DNA of 42,072 nucleotides from JAVBLQ01 sp031553435 (GTDB lineage Bacteria > Bacteroidota > Bacteroidia > Bacteroidales > Azobacteroidaceae): NCBI GenBank assembly GCA_031553435.1, contig JAVBLQ010000127.1:1-42072 (forward strand). Direction: 5' to 3'. The notes under the pieces were generated by a model. It did not search any database. It was not told the DNA's origin and saw nothing but the letters and a program-made list of their open reading frames with translations. Position 1 is the stretch's first letter, and each line of letters begins with the position of its first letter. Position numbers and translations under genes: made by a program. Positions 35,816-42,072 of the stretch are shown piece by piece.

Positions 35816-36829
35816 ATGACAAAACGTGATGTAATCAAATTAGTATTAGACGGCAAAAAGCCGCCTTACGTTCCCTGGTCATTCAAGTTTACACAAGAAC
35901 CTAAAGAAGCCTTGGAAAAGTATTATGGAGTCGATGATCTGGACACTGTACTCGGGAATCATATTTTGCAGTTGGGCAACGACTACGGTTTTTTCGACAA
36001 TTTGGGCGATAACCTTTACAGGGATGTTTTCAAAGTAGTCTGGGACAGAAGTATCGATAAAGATATTGGTGATGTGAAGGATATTATGTTACCGGAACCA
36101 ACACTGAAAGGATATCAATTCCCGGATCCGCACGATCCCCGGTTTTTTGCCAATATAGAACCTGAAATTGCAGCAAAACCGGATTTATTCCGCTGTTTCC
36201 AGATTGGATTTTCATTGTATGAAAGAGCCTGGACATTGCGCGGGATCGAAAACCTGCTGATGGACTTTGTCCTCAATCCGGATTTTGTGCATGAATTGTT
36301 CGATGCTATTTGTGATTACAATATCGCTCAGGTGGACAAAGCCCTTGAATATGATATTGACGCCGTATATTTCGGAGACGACTGGGGGCAACAAAAAGGA
36401 CTTATCATGGGATACGATATGTGGAAAGAATTTATCTATCCACGGTTGAAACGCATGTACGGCCATGTACGCAAAGCCGGAAAATATGTAATGATACACA
36501 GTTGCGGCGATGTTGACGAACTTTTTGACGACCTGATTGATATCGGCCTGAATAGTTTCAATCCTTTCCAGCCCGAAGTGATGGATGTATACGAAATCCT
36601 GCCACGTTATCGCGGTCGCCTGGCTTTCCACGGCGGATTGTCTATGCAAAAAACATTACCATTCGGAAGCAAACAAGATGTGATCAATGAATCAAACCGT
36701 TTGATGGAACTCGGAAAAGATGGCGGATACATTTTCTCACCCTCTCATTCAGTAGAAGGAGATACTCCCTTCGAAAATATCCTGGCATTTATAGAAGTGG
36801 CGCAAAAACAATTTTCAACTTTCAACTAA
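35816..36829 (+). CDS. URO-D-superfamily corrinoid-dependent methyltransferase (probable O-demethylase component)
   Basis: 337 residues, no signal peptide, so cytoplasmic. The fold is that of uroporphyrinogen decarboxylase/MtaA methyltransferases: FGDDWGQQKGLIMG (D188, D189), MWKEFIYPRLKRM, and the zinc-type motif IHSCGD with H228 and C230. A second zinc cysteine of the MtaA pattern (HxC...C) is not visible; the matching region reads FHGGLSMQKTLPFGS, so another residue must complete the metal site if there is one. True HemE is unlikely because of the context and the HxC motif. The gene ends 2 bases before a corrinoid-protein gene, so the pair is almost certainly a methyl donor:corrinoid methyltransferase system. 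Substrate inferred: a methylated sugar such as 4-O-methylglucuronate released by the neighbouring GH115. Confidence 0.82.
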   Translation: MTKRDVIKLVLDGKKPPYVPWSFKFTQEPKEALEKYYGVDDLDTVLGNHILQLGNDYGFFDNLGDNLYRDVFKVVWDRSIDKDIGDVKDIMLPEPTLKGYQFPDPHDPRFFANIEPEIAAKPDLFRCFQIGFSLYERAWTLRGIENLLMDFVLNPDFVHELFDAICDYNIAQVDKALEYDIDAVYFGDDWGQQKGLIMGYDMWKEFIYPRLKRMYGHVRKAGKYVMIHSCGDVDELFDDLIDIGLNSFNPFQPEVMDVYEILPRYRGRLAFHGGLSMQKTLPFGSKQDVINESNRLMELGKDGGYIFSPSHSVEGDTPFENILAFIEVAQKQFSTFN

Positions 36830-36831
36830 TT

Positions 36832-37464
36832 ATGGAAGATATAACATTATTAAAAGAATACATCATTGCCGGCAAATTAGAACCGGCGGTAGCTTTAACA
36901 CAGCAAGCCATTGAATCGGGTATGCAACCCGGTGAAATTATCAACGAATACCTCGCCAAAGGAATGGAAGAAATCGGAATCCGCTTTGAAGAAGGAAAAG
37001 CATTTGTTCCTAACCTACTCCTTTCGGCGCGCGCCATGAAAGGATGCCTGGATTTATTGAAACCATTGATGAAAGAAAATGAATCGGTATCACTGGGGAA
37101 ATTAGTTATCGGAACAGTGAAAGGCGACCTGCACGATATCGGTAAAAACCTGGTAGCCTCCATGCTCGAAGGTTGCGGCTTTGAAGTCATCAACCTCGGT
37201 GTCGATATTTCAAGCGAACAATTTGTTGCTGCTGTGAAAGAACATAAGGTTGATATTATTTGCCTTTCTGCATTGCTCACTACTACCATGAATTACATGA
37301 AATCAGTAATTGAAGCATTGCAGGAAGCCGGATTACGTGATAAAGTAAAAGTAATGGTAGGTGGCGCCCCCATAAATGAAGCTTTTGCCGTCCAGATCGG
37401 AGCCGACGGATATAGTTCGAATGCCAACGGCGCTGTTACATTAGCGAAAAAAATCATTTCATAA
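36832..37464 (+). CDS. Corrinoid (cobalamin-binding) methyl-carrier protein, MtaC/MttC type
   Basis: 210 residues, cytoplasmic, the normal length for methyltransferase corrinoid proteins. Residues 1-85 form the B12-binding helical cap (GMQPGEIINEYLAKGMEEIG, FVPNLLLSARAMKG). Residues 88-210 form the Rossmann domain with the base-off cobalamin signature D99-L-H101-D-I-G104, where H101 is the lower cobalt ligand, followed by SALLTTTM and a VGGAPI strand. It carries a methyl group between a substrate-specific methyltransferase and a second methyltransferase that passes it to tetrahydrofolate or another acceptor. Neither the second methyltransferase nor a reductive activase is in this window. Start at 36832, 2 bases after the preceding stop. 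Confidence 0.93.
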   Translation: MEDITLLKEYIIAGKLEPAVALTQQAIESGMQPGEIINEYLAKGMEEIGIRFEEGKAFVPNLLLSARAMKGCLDLLKPLMKENESVSLGKLVIGTVKGDLHDIGKNLVASMLEGCGFEVINLGVDISSEQFVAAVKEHKVDIICLSALLTTTMNYMKSVIEALQEAGLRDKVKVMVGGAPINEAFAVQIGADGYSSNANGAVTLAKKIIS

Positions 37465-37474
37465 CAATGAGTCG

Positions 37475-38761
37475 ATGATGAAAAACATGAATAACTCAAC
37501 AAAATCATCCATCAACTACATCGGCCCTTTCATCACGATGGTCGTCCTTTTTTTCTTTGTCGGATTCCTGACTGTTGTTAACCAACAATTCCAGGCGCCA
37601 CTCAAAGCATCACTTTTAAACAATGCCGGTGATTTAATTAACACCCTCACAGTATTAATCACCTTTACATGGTTTATGGCCTATCCCTTGACCGGAGGCA
37701 TAGGCTCGCGATGGATAGACAAATACGGATACAAAGGAACGTTAGTCAGAGGATTATTGATTTTGATTGCCGGATTGGGTGTTTTTGAACTGGCAGTACT
37801 GCAACACATCCATTTCCCGAAATACATTTCTTTCGGGAATAGTTCGGTCCCGGTAGGTTATTTCATTTTCCTTGCAGGTTCTTATATTGTCGGAGCAGCG
37901 GCTGCCATCCTGCAAATTGTTATCAATCCATATTTAATAGCCTGTTCAGTCAAAGGGACAAGCCCCGTACAAAGGCAAATGATCGGAGGTTCCAGCAACT
38001 CGATCGGCACAACAATCGCCCCCTTTTTCGTTTCGGGTATAGTTTTCGGAGGGTTAGCACTGGATCAGATATCCATCAAACAACTGATCATTCCTTTTAT
38101 CGGATTAATGATTATTATTGCAATTGTTACTTTTGTGGTAAGCCGGTTAACACTACCACAAATCGAAGAAACGACCAACAAAGCCGGAGAAAAATTAGAA
38201 AAAAGCATCTGGTCTTTTTCTCACCTGAAATTAGGAGTTATAGCCTTATTTTTCTATGTCGGAGTAGAAGTAGCCATTGGCGCCAACCTTAATTTATATG
38301 CTGAAAACCTTGGCGGATCATATGCCGAAGCTGCCATAAGAATGACCAGTTTCTATTGGATCGGAATGTTAATCGGAAGGTTGATCAGTTCCACGCTGAG
38401 CAAAGTTTCTGCTAACCTGCAACTTTCGGCAACAGCTTTTATATCCGCAATTTTAGTCACTTTATCCATGATATTCAGCAATCCTTGGCTATTAGTTGGA
38501 GTCGGATTATTCCATTCAGTCATGTGGGCATCTATCTTCACATTATCTATAGATAAATTAGGAAAATACACTTCAAAAGCCTCCGGCACGCTGATGATAG
38601 GCGTAATAGGCGGATCGCTGATTCCACTTTTCCAGGGGATGATAGCCGATTCCATGTATGGCGATTGGAAATGGACCTGGTTACTGGTCATTGTCGGAGA
38701 ACTGTATCTGTTATATTATGGATTAATGGGTTATAAAGTCAAGCAAACAGGAATTGATTAG
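37475..38761 (+). CDS. FucP-like MFS sugar permease
   Basis: 428 residues with about 12 predicted membrane helices. The opening helix (VVLFFFVGFLTVVNQQFQAPLK) follows the pattern of the L-fucose:proton symporter family (FHS/FucP), which in Bacteroidota carry fucose, glucose, uronates and other sugars over the inner membrane. It starts 10 bases after the corrinoid gene and closes the operon. By position its cargo should be the substrate of the methyltransferase pair, that is, a free methylated monosaccharide or uronic acid, but this is inference. Its 3' end overlaps the end of the convergent GH110 gene by 39 bases. Confidence 0.88.
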   Translation: MMKNMNNSTKSSINYIGPFITMVVLFFFVGFLTVVNQQFQAPLKASLLNNAGDLINTLTVLITFTWFMAYPLTGGIGSRWIDKYGYKGTLVRGLLILIAGLGVFELAVLQHIHFPKYISFGNSSVPVGYFIFLAGSYIVGAAAAILQIVINPYLIACSVKGTSPVQRQMIGGSSNSIGTTIAPFFVSGIVFGGLALDQISIKQLIIPFIGLMIIIAIVTFVVSRLTLPQIEETTNKAGEKLEKSIWSFSHLKLGVIALFFYVGVEVAIGANLNLYAENLGGSYAEAAIRMTSFYWIGMLIGRLISSTLSKVSANLQLSATAFISAILVTLSMIFSNPWLLVGVGLFHSVMWASIFTLSIDKLGKYTSKASGTLMIGVIGGSLIPLFQGMIADSMYGDWKWTWLLVIVGELYLLYYGLMGYKVKQTGID

Positions 38762-40492
38762 AGCAGAGTCAGAAACTACCTTGTTACAATTTTCCAGTTT
38801 GAATGCCGGAGGTAAAGTTTCTTCCGGCTTCCGACCGTCTAAAGGTGACACCCAATTTGATTGAGTGATTGTATTATTTTGAAAAACCAGGTTATTTGTA
38901 CTTCTTGCTTTCAGGATCAATCCGTCTAACAGATTGAAAGTATTTTCCCTGATATAAATATTATGGTGTACCCAATGATCCTTAACGACTTCATGATTTT
39001 CAGGATTGATGGCTATGGGATAACTTTCCGGTCGAATGTTATATCCGCATTCGTCAAAAACATTTTTACGGATTGTTACATTCTGAACGGCGCCTGATTC
39101 ATACCAGCTTCCTGCATCTCCGGCAATTTGAATGGCATGCATTCCTATACGATAAAAATAATTGTTCTCAATCAAGACTTCCCGTGGTGTTGTAACCAGT
39201 AGTCCACGTGTGTTGGTCATTTCAAAACGACAATTGCGAACGGTCAGTGATGGTGTCCAGGTCAGGTTTTCCAGACAATCTCCGATTTTTACATCTTTGG
39301 GGATCGGTTTGGAAAGCTCTACTCTTATCTCCCGGTCGGAAACGCGTGATACTTTTGTTGCAACTGCTTTTCCATAAGTCAGTAATGCTTCTGAGCGAAT
39401 AAAAGCAATCGTATCATTCTGAAAGAATGCAGGGAATCCATAGGTTTGGGAATGCATAAACCGTACGACTAATTCTGTCGGCGATTGTATTTCTGTTATT
39501 TGAAGGTATGTTCCGTGAATATTCATCGGGTCATCATGCAATCCTTTGAACCGGCAATTTTCTACTTTAATAAATCCTTTGCATCCTGAAAAGTGCATTC
39601 CATCGGCTGATGAGGCAATCATTCTTTTTCGGGAAGGAATAATTTGGACATTATTATAATGCAGATTTTCAGAAAACTGGCTGACAATGCCCAATCCGTG
39701 CATATAATGCATCGTAATATTATTCAAACGAACATTTTTGGAGAGGTTGATAAAAACACCAACATGATCACGGATATGATCGCGAATGGTCAATGTTTTT
39801 CCAACTTTATAATTGGTATGTGTAAAATCTCCTTCAAATCTTAATTTGAACAAATCAAGTTCTGTCACTTTACTGTTCAGCAAAGGATCCCAGGAGCTAT
39901 AAAGCTCTGTTCCCTCAACAGAATCGGTTAAAATAGAGAAGAAGTGTTTCGACACCCAATTATCACCAAACCATTGTACTTTTCCATCCATAATTGCATA
40001 TTTGGAATCGGGATGTACAGTGGCTTCAATAGTTGTTGGCGTGACCTGGGTAAAAGTTATTTCCGACATGGTGGGACGATCGAAATCGACCGTGAAATTT
40101 TGCAATTGAATATTTTCACATCCTACCAATGCATAAGTTATCATTTTGCCATGAAATACGAAAAGGGAGCCGTTTCCTTCCACGGTCAGATTTTTCATAT
40201 TTTCGAATAATAATCCGACGTTCTTTATTTTGGAAGGACATTCTGATTCTGATGATGTATTGGAAATGAAATATTCTCTTTTTTCAGCATTTTCGGGATA
40301 GAAATCATAGCGGCCTTTGGGGAAAACCAATGTAGCGCCTGAATGGTTTTTGCATGATTCAATAGCCTTTTTCACTCCTTCGGTAGCATCCAAAAATGAA
40401 TTGAGTTGAACTCCGAAATCGGAAACGGAGATTGTTTGTGCGGAGAGATTAAAAGCAATTATGTAAAATATGGTCAATATAGTATATTTCAT
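38723..40492 (-). CDS. GH110 exo-alpha-1,3-galactosidase
   Basis: 589 residues with a Sec signal peptide (AFNLSAQT). It is a right-handed beta-helix protein of the GH110 family, known for removing terminal alpha-1,3-galactose (first described on blood-group B and linear alpha-Gal structures). DGMHFSGCKG (D297) and LHDDPMNIHGTY (D320, D321) match the conserved aspartates, with the 23/24 residue spacing I recall for characterised GH110 enzymes. C-terminal helix-repeat rungs continue to the end. The last 13 codons overlap the 3' end of the permease gene on the opposite strand. In a plant-glycan locus it probably removes alpha-galactose caps. Confidence 0.9.
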   Translation of the reverse strand: MKYTILTIFYIIAFNLSAQTISVSDFGVQLNSFLDATEGVKKAIESCKNHSGATLVFPKGRYDFYPENAEKREYFISNTSSESECPSKIKNVGLLFENMKNLTVEGNGSLFVFHGKMITYALVGCENIQLQNFTVDFDRPTMSEITFTQVTPTTIEATVHPDSKYAIMDGKVQWFGDNWVSKHFFSILTDSVEGTELYSSWDPLLNSKVTELDLFKLRFEGDFTHTNYKVGKTLTIRDHIRDHVGVFINLSKNVRLNNITMHYMHGLGIVSQFSENLHYNNVQIIPSRKRMIASSADGMHFSGCKGFIKVENCRFKGLHDDPMNIHGTYLQITEIQSPTELVVRFMHSQTYGFPAFFQNDTIAFIRSEALLTYGKAVATKVSRVSDREIRVELSKPIPKDVKIGDCLENLTWTPSLTVRNCRFEMTNTRGLLVTTPREVLIENNYFYRIGMHAIQIAGDAGSWYESGAVQNVTIRKNVFDECGYNIRPESYPIAINPENHEVVKDHWVHHNIYIRENTFNLLDGLILKARSTNNLVFQNNTITQSNWVSPLDGRKPEETLPPAFKLENCNKVVSDSALINSCLLDFITH

Positions 40493-40537
40493 TTAAGTAC
40501 ATATTAAACATTAGTTTATATTGTTTCATTTTAAAAA

Positions 40538-40666
40538 CTTAAACAGTTTTTGAGTATTTTGTTCAGTCAAGAAAAGTCTCTAGACGCTTTCAAATATTCG
40601 TCTAGAGACTTTTTTAAATTTCTCTAGAGACTTTTTCAAATTCGTCTAAACGATTTTTGAAATTTA
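40538..40666. repeat. Array of 22-bp tandem repeats in intergenic DNA
   Basis: Four contiguous 22-base units at 40579-40600, 40601-40622, 40623-40644 and 40645-40666 share the form TCTAGAGAC, a T-rich run, then AAATT and two or three further bases. Units 2 and 3 are nearly identical. A degenerate unit is seen at 40538-40559, and a weak one begins near 40695. The array fills most of the 203-base gap between the GH95 and GH110 genes. There are no spacers, so it is not a CRISPR. Confidence 0.75.
40572..40613. terminator. 15-bp hairpin with T-rich flanks, likely bidirectional terminator
   Basis: Arms 40572-40586 and 40599-40613 are perfectly complementary (AAAAGTCTCTAGACG and its complement) around a 12-base loop. 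The arms end in A and T runs, so an intrinsic terminator can form on either strand. It would stop minus-strand transcription after the GH95 gene and before GH110. The hairpin is made from parts of the first two 22-bp repeat units. Confidence 0.65.
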
Positions 40667-40695
40667 AATAGTCTCTTAATTTTAAGAAACTGTTT

Positions 40696-42072
40696 CTAAT
40701 TGTTTTTAAATATTTTGTAAACTCTACCTGCTTCTGTATTAAATTTTGTAATGTAATATCCCTTATCGTCTTTTTCAGAAATCGCATTTAATCCGGCAAT
40801 TTTAACCGGGACATTTGTCCTCAACTTACAAACATTTCCTTGTTTTGAAAAAATATCAGCCGTATGGAGTTTCCCGTTTTTCCATTGTATATTCACTTCG
40901 AAAGCGCCACGTGCACAAAGACCTTTGATTTCGCCGTTTTTCCAAACATCAGGTAAAGCGGGTAATAAATGAATTTCTCCCAGATGACTTTGCAACAACA
41001 TTTCTGAGACAGCGGCTGTAGCACCCAGGTTTCCATCAATCTGGAAGGGGGGATGTGCATCGAATAAATTCGGATATACACCTCCTTTGCTCATGTAATC
41101 CATTGACGGATCTTCAGTCAGTTCCAATGCGCTCTTTAAGAGTTTGTGCGCTCTGTTTCCATCATGTAAGCGTGCCCAGAAAGCGACTTTCCAAGTGCGA
41201 CTCCAACCGGTTCCACTATCGCCTCTTCCTTCCAATGTTACTTTTGCGGCATCGGCATATTCTTTATTCAGGATTGGCGAAATTGCTTTCCCCGGATGTA
41301 GAGCAATTAAGTGAGAGATATGTCGGTGTTTGTTATTCATATCGTCTTCAGTATATTTCCATTCCCGGAGTTGTCCGTATTGGCCGACATGCAAACCATT
41401 ATCTAATTTGCTGAATTTCTTTTCCAGTTCAGTTACAAATGCAGTATCTGTTCCCAACATTTTCCCAGCCTGAATGGTATTGGCGAATAAATCCCAGATC
41501 AATTGTTGAGCATAGGATACGCCATTTTCCCAGGGACCTTGTTCGGGCGACCATTCATTGGGTGCCAACCATTGTCCGTTGTCATCCAGAAACAATCTGT
41601 CTAACCAAAATTCACAAGCAGATTTCATAACGGGATAAGCTACATTTTTCAAGTATTCCGGATTGGGATCGAAAAGATATTTATCCCAGATGTCTATGCA
41701 ATACCATGCATTGGCCGGACGATTCCACAGCCAATCACTATATCCGAAAATATTGTTCTGCGTCTTCATCGCCCAGCCACGACAGTCTAATTCAGCCGCC
41801 ATATTCCGCCACGACTTTTGTATCATCGCTTCATTGTAGATGTAGTTGATGTAAGGCTGATGACATTCGGCCAGATTAGCGACATTGACTAACCAATAAT
41901 TCATTTGTACATTGATGTTTGAATGAATATCGGATTCCCAGGGCGGATTATTAATGTTATTCCACAAGCCTTGTAAATTAGAGGGTGTGTCGAGATTATC
42001 TCTCGAAGAGGCAATGGTCAGATAGCGTCCATATTGGAAATATAAAACATCTAAAGCGGCATTATATTCTCC
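40696..42072 (-). CDS. GH95 alpha-L-fucosidase/alpha-L-galactosidase (5' partial)
   Basis: The reading frame stays open to the window edge, so the N-terminal part (the beta-sandwich domain and start) lies outside. The visible 458 codons begin with a LDVLYFQYGRYL motif typical of GH95 and run through NLQGLWN, INVQMNYWL, NEWSPEQGPWENG (glutamate codon at 41542-41544, the expected general acid), HRHISHLIALHPG and PPFQIDGNLGATAAV (aspartate codon at 41035-41037, the expected base-side residue), then a C-terminal beta-sandwich. The (alpha/alpha)6 enzyme inverts; GH95 members remove alpha-1,2-L-fucose or alpha-L-galactose. Either fits a plant glycan. It appears to be terminated before the GH110 gene by the hairpin at 40572-40613. 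Confidence 0.93.
   Translation of the reverse strand, partial: GEYNAALDVLYFQYGRYLTIASSRDNLDTPSNLQGLWNNINNPPWESDIHSNINVQMNYWLVNVANLAECHQPYINYIYNEAMIQKSWRNMAAELDCRGWAMKTQNNIFGYSDWLWNRPANAWYCIDIWDKYLFDPNPEYLKNVAYPVMKSACEFWLDRLFLDDNGQWLAPNEWSPEQGPWENGVSYAQQLIWDLFANTIQAGKMLGTDTAFVTELEKKFSKLDNGLHVGQYGQLREWKYTEDDMNNKHRHISHLIALHPGKAISPILNKEYADAAKVTLEGRGDSGTGWSRTWKVAFWARLHDGNRAHKLLKSALELTEDPSMDYMSKGGVYPNLFDAHPPFQIDGNLGATAAVSEMLLQSHLGEIHLLPALPDVWKNGEIKGLCARGAFEVNIQWKNGKLHTADIFSKQGNVCKLRTNVPVKIAGLNAISEKDDKGYYITKFNTEAGRVYKIFKNN

Noticed and set aside
35816..36829. Uroporphyrinogen III decarboxylase (HemE) of heme synthesis
   Set aside because: The fold matches, but the HxCG motif, the corrinoid gene 2 bases downstream and the PUL context point to a methyltransferase.
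36800..36831. Further copy of the GH115-flanking repeat at the end of the methyltransferase gene
   Set aside because: The TTTTCAACTTTCAACT stretch is only loosely similar to the inverted unit and is coding sequence, so it may be chance.
40538..40666. CRISPR-like array
   Set aside because: Repeats are contiguous with no unique spacers, and no cas genes are present.

Overview
The window is a large carbohydrate-degradation locus (polysaccharide utilization locus, PUL) from a member of the Bacteroidota, most likely an anaerobic Bacteroidales lineage that has a type IX secretion system (T9SS). The evidence is a SusC/SusD pair with a DUF3823 surface lipoprotein, a hybrid two-component sensor/regulator (HTCS), many signal-peptide or lipoprotein glycosidases, three proteins with T9SS C-terminal sorting domains, and Bacteroidota-type -7 boxes (TAnnTTTG). 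The genus cannot be fixed from the sequence. No tRNA, rRNA, CRISPR array, insertion sequence or integrase was seen, and no stretch over 300 bases lacks a gene.

Layout. (1) 1-5560, + strand: two DUF1680-family beta-L-arabinofuranosidases, the first cut by the window edge. (2) 5597-7567, - strand: an (alpha/alpha)6 glycosidase of the MGH1/GH63-like type, separated from the previous genes by a 17-bp hairpin. (3) 7783-16016, + strand: GH2, GH51, GH2, GH43-like and GH43 enzymes. (4) 16046-20065, - strand: the HTCS regulator. (5) 20285-38761, + strand: the core operon, comprising a secreted carbohydrate-binding protein, a T9SS-exported (alpha/alpha)6 protein, SusC, SusD, DUF3823, two GH43-type enzymes, a GH115 alpha-glucuronidase, a GH5-like TIM-barrel enzyme, then a URO-D-type methyltransferase, a corrinoid protein and a FucP-like sugar permease. 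(6) 38723-42072, - strand: a GH110 alpha-1,3-galactosidase and a partial GH95 alpha-L-fucosidase/galactosidase, separated by an array of 22-bp repeats.

How the genes may work together. The enzyme set fits a decorated plant glycan with alpha- and beta-L-arabinofuranose, beta-galactose, terminal alpha-galactose, L-fucose or L-galactose and (4-O-methyl-)glucuronic acid, such as an arabinogalactan-protein glycan or a complex glucuronoarabinoxylan. Surface and T9SS enzymes would cut it, SusCD would import oligosaccharides, periplasmic enzymes would finish the job, and the HTCS would sense products.

The most unusual part is 31816-38761. GH115 typically releases 4-O-methylglucuronic acid. Directly downstream lie a methyltransferase, a vitamin B12-binding protein and a sugar permease, which look like an anaerobic, corrinoid-dependent route to import and O-demethylate a methylated sugar. 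This is an inference from gene order and families and is the main hypothesis offered here.
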